Positions 9,241 to 21,200 of a stretch of 64,000 bases of DNA are shown in pieces. The stretch comes from Astropecten irregularis (taxonomy: Eukaryota > Echinodermata > Asteroidea > Paxillosida > Astropectinidae). Where the stretch lies: contig OZ020253.1 of the NCBI GenBank assembly GCA_963971285.1, positions 806,001 through 870,000 on the forward strand, given 5' to 3'. The first letter of the stretch is position 1. Each line of letters starts with the position of its first letter. The notes below the pieces were generated by a model. It saw only the letters and a program-made list of their open reading frames with translations. It ran no database searches and had not been told where the DNA came from. The translations under genes and the position numbers were made by a program.

Positions 9241-10648
9241 CTTGTTTAGTTGTATTCTCCTATCAACAGAGGGCGGGCTAACAAAAATTAATCGGCGCGG
9301 CGAGCTTTATACTACGGAAGTGTATTTAGGCCATACTGAAAAACATCGAGTTCCACTATTCCGTCCGGGCGGATTACTATTTCGCCAGAGCAGTTTACTA
9401 TTCTGCGGTTTCCGTACAGCGCGCTTCAGCAAGCACGTGAAATAGTAATATGCCCGGGCGGAATAGCAATTCGTTTTGGCGGAATAGCAGGCCCCGATTT
9501 TTTTGTGATGTCCTAAATATACTTCCGTAGCCTACCAAAATTCAAAAGATTGATTAGGAATCACCTCTATGAAACAAAAACACTTAAAACAAAAACAATT
9601 TTTTTTCGGTTTCTCTCTCTCAAACTGTCCCAAAACATTTCCTCCCTAGATGTTGTGGCTTAAAAAGCCTACTCATATTTTTGGTGTAAAAGTTTGGTTT
9701 TCTTGCCAGGAATAGCCATATTTCTTTTGTATAAAGTAAGCCATAAGAGATCACAATTGACACTTATAAAAGAAGAGAGTAGGCCTCACCTAATGAGCTC
9801 ATACTTTCTGGAGAAATAAATAACTTGAATCAGGATCATTATCATCAATGTTAAGTCTGCAATCTATTCATTATTTGGGACCAGTTAGCAAATTCTTCTT
9901 CACTTCAAACAGACACACATATTCATGTTTCCAAGCCCCCCCCCCCCCCCCCCGACTCTAAAATTAATCAAGAACAGTTCATCCAACATCTGAGTATAAA
10001 ATAATATATAATATACATTATTTATTTATGACATTTTTACAAATATAGAAATATTATTATTGTAAAAGAAATAACCTGCAGGATCCTTACCTGGATTATG
10101 ACATGTCATATATTATGTCATATAATTAAGCAGCCATTGATGAAATAACTCAAGCTTCAAGCAACACGTGTAAGTTGATTACATTCTACAGGTGTATATA
10201 ATGCATCTAAACGTATTATTACAAGAACACATCAAAACTGTGCTATTTCAGTTAGGATAATTTATAGTACTTGGCAAAGCTTAACTTACACTGTGACAGC
10301 GTCCATTGCAAGACAGCACAATGGTTGAACTGAGGACATTCAAAGCAAACTAAACAAGGAATAATTATGCTGAATAAAAGCAGGGTGCACCCATATGTGA
10401 ACTGCAAATGTAGGAAAAGAATGAATTGCTAATAACTGTTGATCAAATCTACTCGAGAGGTGCAGCGTGCTCGAGTGACTACTGTGAGCAATACCTATTC
10501 AATATTTGTATACACAATGTCTGTCTTGAATATGGTGTCACTACTTTTTCGAGGTCTGTATTGGTAATACAATAAGCAATAAGCTGCAATTAATTCATGT
10601 TCCTTAAATGGATAAATTTAATCACATGAGAATCAACTTATCCTTCCA

Positions 10649-10794
10649 GGGCTCGATTTCACGAAAGGCTAAGACAGATCGCAACATCCGTATCAATCCT
10701 GCTAAGCAAAGTGTGATGTCACAATACCAGCTGCTATGGAAACATGAACAACTCATCTAAAAGAAGAATCGCCGCAAATCTTCGTGAAATCGAC
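10649..10794. mobile_element. MITE with TCGATTTCACGAA ends
   Basis: The inverted ends GCTCGATTTCACGAA and TTCGTGAAATCGA enclose ~120 bp. The same end sequence recurs at 28706-28997. Confidence 0.55.
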
Positions 10795-11833
10795 CACAGT
10801 CAACATACTGCTGCCTTACTTGCAAGAAAGACATCTGGCAACTAGCAACTACTCAGCTTGTGATACCCAAATATAAATATACCAACAAATACTGATTCTT
10901 TGTCAAATTTTCAGCGGAGTACCCCGTATTATAAAGCATATAAATACACATAAATTTGATAAAAATTTAATATTCGATTTGAGATGCTACACAGATTATA
11001 CATGAAAACATATGAATACAAGATATAGTTATTATTCATCTTAAAAACATCTTAAATATACAATGAAGTGCACTTATGTTTTACTTTTAAATATATTTTT
11101 TTTTCAGCTAATAACTAAACTAAAAGGCTATGAGTAGATATGTACGATGGCCTGAAGTGGCCATGAATGAGAATAAATGTTCAACACACGATTATTTGAT
11201 AAAGCAGTGAAAGCACATTAGATGGTGCAAAATTCATCATTTGCACCTTAACTGTGTAATGAATATAAACACAAATGATTAAATAATTATGATTATAATT
11301 TGAATTTATACTCGATCGTCCCAGGTAAAATTGAAGCAGTTTCCAGAAGACAAATGGATTAATGTTCGAACAAATCAAAACCAAGTAGGTGATACTTACT
11401 AGATGTTCTATCAGGAGACAAAGCCTAAGGGTGTGATAAGCAATGACTACTAAATTGCTAAGGGGCGACGAGTATTAAAGAGATAAATCGATAACTTGCT
11501 AGGATTCAACAAGCTGAAGGTACCAAAAGTTCCAACAATAGTTCAGTAACCAGGATCATTTATCAATCTGAACTGTCTAGGATCAAGATCAGGTTCATGA
11601 GGTAAAGGAAATACAAATAAGATCCTGATGATGAGAGGTTGGAATCGGTGGGGGTCAGTTTCTAAGAGGGGACACTCAAGAGTATTAAGCAAAGGCACAG
11701 AAGATCATGGAGAAACAGAACTGAAATGATAAGCCGGTTCGGGATGGGGTTCCAGGCTGCGCTTGTAGTATAATTCTTTCCCACACAAATGGCCAATTTT
11801 ATTATCTTGAAGTTTCTATTGTTAGAGATGTCA

Positions 11834-11839
11834 TTTATT
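11834..11839 (-). terminator. Candidate poly(A) signal AATAAA
   Basis: TTTATT on the plus strand, about 370 bases past the receptor stop codon. A second candidate lies at 10021-10026; cDNA evidence would be needed to choose. Confidence 0.3.
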
Positions 11840-12208
11840 AAACATATATGAAAGGCAGGCCTATGCTGAGTATATTAGAAGTAATTTCCATTTGATTGAA
11901 TGACTAATCTATCCCTCAGGGGCGATAGTCTGCCGACGAGGCCAGCTAGACTGCCAATTGCTATCTGCAACCATAGTACGTGGGTTTATCCTGGTATACT
12001 GGTTGGTCAAAGTTTGCCGACTTGAAACAGCATTCCTTGTATTTCCAAAATTTATGCCAACAAACCCATTCCCCAACCAGTTCTGTATATTATCAACTGA
12101 ATGACATAAATGGATTTTAAATTACTTTATCTACATAATTATTTCAACAGGCGTTTTGCAATTCATCCTTTACCCTTGAGGTGAAGTACACGTTTCTCTT
12201 TGGCGTAT

Positions 12209-12247
12209 CTAGTAGTAATCTGCAGTACCTCTGTCCAATGGGCGAAG
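12209..12247 (-). CDS. HYR receptor last coding exon
   Basis: Acceptor CCTTTTAG/CTTCGC. It encodes LRPLDRGTADYY and then TAG. It follows the previous exon in phase 0. Found by splice-frame reasoning; it is far too short to stand out as an open frame. Confidence 0.65.
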   Translation of the reverse strand, partial: LRPLDRGTADYY

Positions 12248-15200
12248 CTAAAAGGGACAAAATCAACCAATTAATCAGGGTCTCCTCGTGATGACTAGAG
12301 CAGGCTAGTCAAAATGTTGGGACCTTACAAGCAAGTGCCAACGAAATAGAAGTGTGTGAAGTACGAATTATTCTGGTGTTTCTGCGAACCGATCCACATA
12401 AAAAAAAATATCAATTGTCACAATGCAAAGACTTGAATCTTTCTCACAAAATCATAATCATCTCGAAATTTGTGAAGAGGGAGAGTGGATAGGCCACATG
12501 GCCCATGAATTTACTCCAATAGAAAACATTTGTGAAAGAGATGATACATTATTAGACAAGATTTATGCCAAATTAAGTCAAATTCTATAATATCTGACAG
12601 ACTCGACTAAAAAGGAAACAGAACCCTAGACCAACCAGTGCTGAAGCATCTGAGCTATCATATCCAGCCCTTACTAACATGGATCATCCTTATTATCTCA
12701 AGTATTAACAGGTGATAGGAGCTACTTAGTAAACTCACCGCTATTTGGGTTTCCCTTCCAGTAGCAAGGTAGGGAAGAGCAAACTCCGATGGTGGTCTGT
12801 ACCCATTATTCTACAAAACAACAACACAACAAAAAACAAATGTAAATAAGCTTCTTAATTAATAAACATCTATTCTACTGTATTTTACTGTCTTCCTTGA
12901 AAGACTGATGCTTGACTAAATGATGTTTAGCGTCAATCAGCGAAAGCTTACCACCAGGGGATAACAGCATTATACACTCATAACAACAATTGGGAGGGGG
13001 GGGGGGGGGTGAGGGGAGGGGAGGGGAGGGGAGGGACGTAACCCCCCCCCCCTTCTATCCTCATCTCTGGTTGCAAGCAGGGTTATTAGGGTTAAGGAAC
13101 GCTCCTGCCAACTTGCTGTAAGCTTAGGGTTAAGGCTTGCTATTACCCCCAAGATGACCCAGAGTTATCGTAGTGGGAAAGGGGCACAACATGTGTGCGC
13201 TTCCACGACTCATCCCAAATGCATCACAGGGGAAATAGAATGCTCCTCACCTCCCGAGGATAAAACTCGACGTCGTAGACAGACCCGCCAGGCTGGTATC
13301 GTTTAGGCTGGTTTTCATACTCCTCCTCGTAAAGATAGTCAGTCCGTCCACGTCTTCCACCGGCCATGAAGCAACATGCACACAGGCACATGAGCACCAG
13401 AAATGAAAGGACTAGTGCTGCACCTATGGCAATGGCTATGATGGCTTCTGTGCTTAAACCACCGCCATCACCAGGTGGTGGTGTTACTAGTTGAGTGGAA
13501 GAGGCAATGAGAAGAAAGAAATCATCAATGATAGAACAATACTTTACATTCATTAGTAGTAACTGAGTAACTTCAGAAAACCCTCTGAATTTATTCCCTC
13601 AATCTCACTTTAACCAGCCACTGATGACTTTTGTCAGATGACATCTCAATAGAAGGTTTTGTGTCAAATGAATATAGAACTGTTTGCTAGGTACCTGTTA
13701 CAGCTACACTCTGACATCTATCTCCAGTATATCCAGAGGGACACCTGTTGGATAAATTAATCAATCAATTAATTTGACTAACAGTGATAGCGGAAATGGC
13801 ATTCTAATGGAAAGAGGACCTGTGTGTTTGCTGCCACCAAGTGTCTTAAAGGACTCATGGTGACAGCAGAAATGGCATTTTGATGGTAAGAGGACCAGTG
13901 TGTTTGCTGCCACCAAGAGTCTTAAAGGACTGATAGTGACAGCAGAAATGGCATTCCAATGGAAAGAGGACCTGTGTGTTTGCTGCCACCAAGTGTTTTA
14001 AAGGACTCATGGTGACAGCAGAAATGGCATTCCAATGGAAAGAGGACCTGTGTGTTTGCTGCCACCAAGTGTTTTAAAGGACTCATGGTGACAGCAGAAA
14101 TGGCATTCCAATGGAAAGAGGACCTGTGTGTTTGCTGCCACCAAGTGTTTTAAAGGACTCATGGTGACAGCAGAAATGGCATTCCAATGGAAAGAGGACC
14201 TGTGTGTTTGCTGCCACCAAGTGTTTTAAAGGACGCATAGTGACAGCAGAAATGGCATTTCAATGGAAAGAGGACCTGTGTGTTTGCTGCCACCAAGTGT
14301 TTTAAAGGACTCATGGTGACAGCAGAAATGGCATTCCAATGGAAAGAGGACCTGTGTGTTTGCTGCCACCAAGTGTCTTAAAGGACTCATGGTAACAGCA
14401 GAAATGGCATTCCAATGGTAAGAAGACCTGTGTGTTTGCTGCCACCAAGTGTCTTAAAGGACTCATGGTGACAGCAGAAATGGCATTCCAATGGAAAGAG
14501 GACCTGTGTGTTTGCTGCCACCAAGTGTCTTAAAGGACTCATGGTGACAGCAGAAATGGCATTCCAATGGAAAGAGGACCTGTGTGTTTGCCGCCACCAA
14601 GTGTCTTAAAGGACTCATGGTAACAGCAGAAATGGCGTTCCAATGGAAAGAGGACCTGTGTGTTTGCTGCCACCAAGAGTCTTAAAGGACTCATGGTGAC
14701 AGCTGAAATGGCATTCCAATGGTAAGAGGACCAGTGTGTTTGCTGCCACCAAGTGTCTTAAAGGACTCATGGTGACAGCAGAAATGGCATTCCAATGGAA
14801 AGAGGACCTGTGTGTTTGCTGCCACCAAGTGTCTTAAAGGACTCATGGTGACAGCAGAAATGGCGTTCCAATGGAAAGAGGACCTGTGTGTTTGCTGCCA
14901 CCAAGAGTCTTAAAGGACTCATGGTGACAGCAGAAATGGCGTTCCAATGGAAAGAGGACCTGTGTGTTTGCTGCCACCAAGAGTCTGATATATCTCCTTG
15001 TATATGGTTGAAATACATACGTGCAGGAGCTGAGATAACTGCCGGATGTTGGAGAGCAGGTTCCTCCATTCTGGCAATATCCATCGGCACAAACCTCTGT
15101 CAGTCACAAAAACAAAGCAAGAAATCATTGTTTAGATTACAGATTATTGTAAATCAGTAGTACTACACCGCAACAGAAACATTTCACCTTCATAAGTCAA

Positions 15201-18200
15201 TTGTCTTAGATTTAAAGAGCAGAGGATGATAGCACCAAGAAGACTCATCAACTCTTAAGAAGCTCTTCCTAGTTCAATTAAGAGATTGATCGAGGTACCA
15301 TCGCAATAGAAACACCACAGTATCTGTCAATCACTTTATTAGATCAAACCAAGTTTACCTTCTATGACCACCGAAGCACTCGGAGTAACCTTGTACTCAG
15401 ATCCCATCAGGAGGTCTTGTGAATTAATGGACTGTTGAAGGAGATTGCTCACGTCTGTTTGGGTTGCAGTTGAGCCAGCACTCAAGGTCACTATACCATC
15501 AACCATGATGCTACCGCTTGTGTAGAACAGCACACGAACATTGCCAAACCCAGGGAGACCACCATAGATAGCAGTAAACTGTCATCCAAAATAAAATGAC
15601 ATGAAAGAATCTTATCAAATAAATCACAAGGGAAACTGACTGGATTCATTTCAAGAAAATTGACTGGCATAAGATTTAAACCTGCGACATGCAATACGGT
15701 GTTCTGGAGGTGGCAGATTCCAATCCCACTCCAGTAAGTTTTCTTTGTTCATCTTTCAAGGAATAAAAGACTCTATTAAATTTGAATATCAACATTTTAC
15801 TGAGCTTGCTAACGTTCATTCTGATGTCAAGAACAGAAGGGAGGAAAACCAAAACGTTGGACTCACCAGTACTTCCAGGCGTGCCTCATGGGTTAGGTAG
15901 AGTACCGAGTTCTGGTTAGTCAGGTCTGGAGTGAACTCAGCTTGCGTTGCATCGAAGAAGATCTCAACAATGGTAATGGAGAAACGGAATGATGTCCCCT
16001 CTGTGAATGCAGAATGTAGTTGAAGTGACTTATGTGGGCAAGTGTTAGAGAGCCAAGGCTTGAACATGAGACATCACTAGATGAAGTGACTTACGTGAGC
16101 AAGTGTCAGTGAGCAAAGGCTTGAACATGAGGCATCTCTAGATGAAGTGACTTATATGAGCAAGTGTCAGTGAGCAAAGGCTTGAACATGAGACATCTCT
16201 AGATGAAGTGACTTACATGAGCAAGTGTCAGAGAGCCAAGGCTTGAACATGAGACATCTCTAGATGAAGTGACTTACGTGTGCAAGTGCCAGAGAGCCAA
16301 GGCTTGAACATGAGACATCTCTAGATGAAGTGACTTACATGAGCAAGTGTCAGAGAGCCAAGGCTTGAACATGAGACATCTCTAGATGAAGTGACTTACG
16401 TGTGCAAGTGTCAGAGAGCAAAGGCTTGAACATGAGACATCTCTAGATGAAGTGACTTACGTGAGCAAGTGTCAGAGAGCCAAGGCTTGAACATGAGACA
16501 TCTCTAGATGAAGTGACTTATGTGGGCAAGTGTCAGAGAGCCAAGGCTTGAACATGAGACATCACTAGATGAAGTGACTTACGTAAGCAAGTGTCAGAGA
16601 GCAAAGGCTTGAACATGAGACCTCTCTAGATGAAGTGACTTACGTGAGCAAGTGTTAGAGTTTTGCGCTTTGATGAATCCAATGGGGCAATCGCACTTGG
16701 AGCCATTCAAAATATCACGACAGACAAGTCCACGGTTGATGCATCCCTGATTGACAGCTGGCTGCCCACATTCATTGACATCTGATGATTAATAAGAAAC
16801 AGAGCCCCAAAAACTTCTCATTAACAAAAAGATACAAGAATAATTGGCTGACTTTACATAAAAAAATATTATACTATCCAAAAAAGAAATTTCAGAAACA
16901 ATTTCAGTGTTGACTGGTAACCTATTTTTACTTGGCGGAAATTTGTCATTTCAAGTTTTTTAAGCTCAGTAAGTTTGAGTACATAAGCTTTGCAGCTTTC
17001 TGAATTAATATCACTCATGAAAGTATAGCAGTGCAGTTTACATTGCTCCTGTCATCAATTTCAGAAACTGGTCACGAATTTGTAGATGGATGGTGAATTT
17101 GAGTAAAATTACTTTCGTTGCAGGTGGTTCCAGTCCACAATGATGTACAGGTGCAGGTGGAGACTCCAGTAACTGATGTTGAGCAGGTGCCGCCATTTGC
17201 ACAGGCATCGCTGTTGGAACAGTCAATGCCAGCTGCAATAAAACATGGTACACCAGGTCAATATTCATTCAAATGCGTTTAACCACTAATTTTCTCTTTA
17301 AAAAGGAAAGATTGCTGTTCTTGAATTCTCTGAGTTACATTTCAACAACTTATTAAACTCATATTATGGACTCAAATTAGTTCCTAAGTAAGGATTTTTT
17401 GTTTGGTTAACTATCCTTGGAAAGTTATGTCAAATGAAAGGAAAAGTCACTGGGTGTCATCAACTTGACCAGCTTCAAAGGCAACATCAAGTCACCTTGT
17501 GCCATTTCAGTCTCTTAAATTATCTCAGGGTTTAACAGTGAAAGTGACAGTGACAGTGAAAGACGTCGCCCCAAGTGTCACGAGCCGATGGAAAGCTCTT
17601 TTCAAAATCTCTCTGTTTTGGTATAAATGCTTCTTAATCTGTGTAGAGGTTAAAGGAAATGTCTTACTTAGCCCTCCCTCCCAACAAAAAACTAATAGAG
17701 CACACAGGTGTGTTAAGTACAAGAGAAAGGCAGTGAAATTGTTGATGTTGAAGTACTGGCACAGTTTAAAGTATGAGTCTAATTGATGTGCTTACTGTTT
17801 TGTACAGTGACAGTGAAGGCAGGACATGAAGCTGCCAGTCCTGCAGCATCAACTGCAGTGTACGTCACGATGTACTGACCAGAGGACAGTGACTGACCAG
17901 GCTCTAAGTCTGAGGACAAGGTTACTAAACCGGAGTTGTCTGAGGCAGTAGGGGGTGTCCAACTTGCCACAACCTGAGTGGCACCCTGTGGTATCAACAG
18001 CGTTGTGCTCGTAGGACAGTTGGACAAGGTAGGGTTCTCATTATCTGTTTAACAGGGAGGGGTAAGAAGTAATGATTAAAATGAGTTATCAAGGGATAAC
18101 TCATGGATAAAGCCTCATTGTTAATAATTGTTCTTACTTGAGAACAAAAAGCCTGTCTTACTTACCGATAACGGTGACGGTGAAGGAACACGTAGCTTGA

Positions 18201-21200
18201 TTACCACTGACATCTGTGGCCGTGTACGTCACGGTCCTCACACCAATGGGGAAGTTAAATCCGGGTGAGAAATTGGAGGTCAACGTTGGTGTCCCTTGGT
18301 CATCAGTGGCCGTAGGTTCAGTCCATGTGACGGACCCCGTGGCCAGGCCAGGGTCAGTGTTACTTGTGAGGGCCCCAGGGCAGTTGGATATCACAGGGTC
18401 ATTATTGTTTGCAGTTTCTTGAAAAAAAACAAACAAAGCCACAAGAAATTGTTTTAAATGAAACAATGTTTTTGCACGATTTGTTTTGGTTTTTCTTGTC
18501 TTACAAAGAAAAATGACATAAATTAACGAAATGAAAAATAAATACAACTCCATGTCTGGACGCATCATGAAAACGCAGAGAGGTCTTTCATGGTGCGATC
18601 TTATTAGAAAACAAGGCCGTGTCCTAAATCTCTGGCTGCGGCTGCAAATTGCACACACACCTATAGAAGCCACTAGCCAGTGAGTAAAGCCGTTTCCATA
18701 GACTTGAGTGTTATTAGTGGTCGCAGCCAGACATTAAGGACACGGCCCAAGTTTGAGATCTTTCTACTCACCTGTTACAGTGACCATGAATGTACACACG
18801 CTAGTCATACCAAACGGATCGGTGGCCGTGTACTGGACGGTCGTAGTCTGAATCAGGAAACTATCGCCGGGATTATGAGTGGTCGTGACGGTCACTTGGC
18901 CCGAGTTGTCCGAAGCGACAGGAGGCGTCCAGCTGACGGACAGAGAGGTCTGACCCTGAGGAACTGTCAGAGGGATGTTGGATGGACAGTTCTGTATGAC
19001 AGGGTCTGCAGTATCAACTGTTGGAGGGAGGAAAAGGCAGTTTGTATAGATCATTCAGGCTGTGCAGCTCTCTCATACTGTCTGACTGATCTTCACAATA
19101 TTACTACAAATTAATGGACTGGGCTTCCATACACCTGAACCAATTAAAAGTTGTTTCGCCCATATTTTGAATTCTTAAAGACTCATATCAGATTTTGAGT
19201 TGAATTGAATTTCATCTTTGGTTTTCCTCCCAGCTGTAAAAGTGAATATTTCTTGATCATCTTCTCTCCTAATGAACTTGGAGTTTTATCAAGAGAAACT
19301 GATTTGATAATAGAGGAGTAATCACCTATGACGGAGACAGTAAATGAGCAGGTTGCTGTGCGACTGATGCTGTCGGTGGCCGTGTACGTCACCAGAGTGC
19401 TGGTGCCTGTATTGAAGGCACTGCCGGGGTTGGCATCGCTTGTAAGTGTAGCATCACCAGGTACTGCAGTAGGTTCAGTCCAATCAACGTTGGCCTGAGT
19501 CACTCCAGACGCTACGTAACGGTTGGTATCAGTTGGGCAGTTCAGGATGGACGGTGCACTTCCAACCTCTGGTCAACGAACAAAAAACAAGACCCCAAAA
19601 ATGATCAACATCCATCTTCAATTTTGCTTGCTTATTAACAGGTGACAATCCGACCGTGTCCAAATTTTCTGGCTGCGGCTGCAAATTACGCATGTACCTA
19701 TGGCAGCCACTAGCCAGTGACTGCAGCCATTTCCATAGACTTGTGTGTTATTTGCGGTCGCAGCCAGAGAATTGGGACACGGCCTACCTAAAGAATTGCT
19801 TCCAGGTAGAATGTGTACAGCGGATATGAAAATGTAGACTCACCTGCAACCGTGATGACAAAAGAACAGACAGCGACATTGCCGTAGTTATCATAGGCCG
19901 AGTAGGTGACAGTGGTTTGCCCCAAGTTGAATAATGAGTTGGGAGCTCTAGTCGCCACCAGGTTAACAGCCTCGCCTGAATCATCAGTGGCTGTTGGAGG
20001 TGTCCAAGATGCCGTGCCCTGTGTGTCTCCAACTGGGATAGTTACTCCCATGTCTGAAGGACAGTTAGCAATGACTGGAGCCATGTTGTCATCTGGAAAA
20101 AAAAAAGAAGAAAATAATACAGAATACTTCTTTATGCCTTCAATAAAGATCCTGCTAGGATCGAAATGCGTCAGGCCTAGCTCCTAGTAACTCCAAGCAT
20201 TGGATAAATTTCAGGTCATAATTTGGCTGATGAGCAGTTTGCTGCAGTATATCACTTGTTATGTGGATCGGTTTTCAGAAACAACATGTAATAATCGTTC
20301 CTACTGTCACACTTATCGTTCACACTTCTCGCAATTAGGTCTCAACGTTTCCACTAGCCTTCTCTGGTCCTCATTAGGAGACGATTGAAATGAGGGATGT
20401 GATGAGGTCCTTATAATTATGTGATCAACTGGATAACTTTTTCAAATGTCATTGGGCTGATTGACTTACTGACTATGGTGACTGTAAACTGGCAGGTGGC
20501 GATGTTACCAATGCCATCCTCAGCTGTGTATGTGACCGTCGTTACGCCAGAGAAGAAGGCGGTGTTGGGATTATGGGTGGTCCTGAGGATGACACCAGAT
20601 AAATTGTCCGTTGCAGTGGGCGGTGTCCAGCCAACGATGACTGACGGCACGGAAGCTGCTACACGTCTGGTGATGTTGCTGGGACAGTTGGAGATGGTCG
20701 GAGGATCTGTGTCAACGATAGCTTTGGGAAAAAAAAAACAGAAAAAAATATTTACACTGACTTAAATGAACAAAAATTGGTACATTTAAACTATGTACAT
20801 GCACAAGAATGTGACATTTGATTAAATTATTGAATCAGTGAAATTGTATTACACCTGTTACACTTACCAACTATCAGATGTACCACCAGTCACACTCAAC
20901 CACATGTCACACTCACATGCATGCACAGCATGTCATAATCATTGCCTGTCACACCCATCGCCTGTCACACTTGTCACACTCATCAGTGCTACAATGACAA
21001 CCTGTTATGGGAGTTGCCTATCACACTCATCACTTGTCACACCCAAAACTTTTCACACTCACCACCTTTAACACTGGCCTGAACCCCCCCCCCCCCCTGC
21101 ATGGTGTATCCATCGGTAACAACTCCTACCCCTCTGTGCATACGTACTTTATGGACGGCCCCTAACCGGCCACACTCACCACCTGTCACACCAAACACTT

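Larger units (their letters stand above)
9250..12208. other. Noncoding; probable 3' UTR of the HYR receptor gene plus intergenic DNA
   Basis: No gene is recognised. Minus-strand AATAAA hexamers at 11834-11839 and 10021-10026 are candidate poly(A) signals for the receptor gene whose stop is at 12209. Bases 9330-9500 hold repeated GCGGAATAG / CTATTCCG motifs facing both ways. A poly-C run lies near 9938-9953. Confidence 0.45.

Noticed and set aside
9206..9445. 79-residue plus-strand open frame opposite the GADD45GIP1 start
   Set aside because: It overlaps the first codons and promoter of the real gene on the other strand and has no recognisable motif.
14767..15160. Open frames in the 76-bp minisatellite
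   Set aside because: Periodic translation of a tandem repeat; only the EGF half-exon at 15021-15096 is real.
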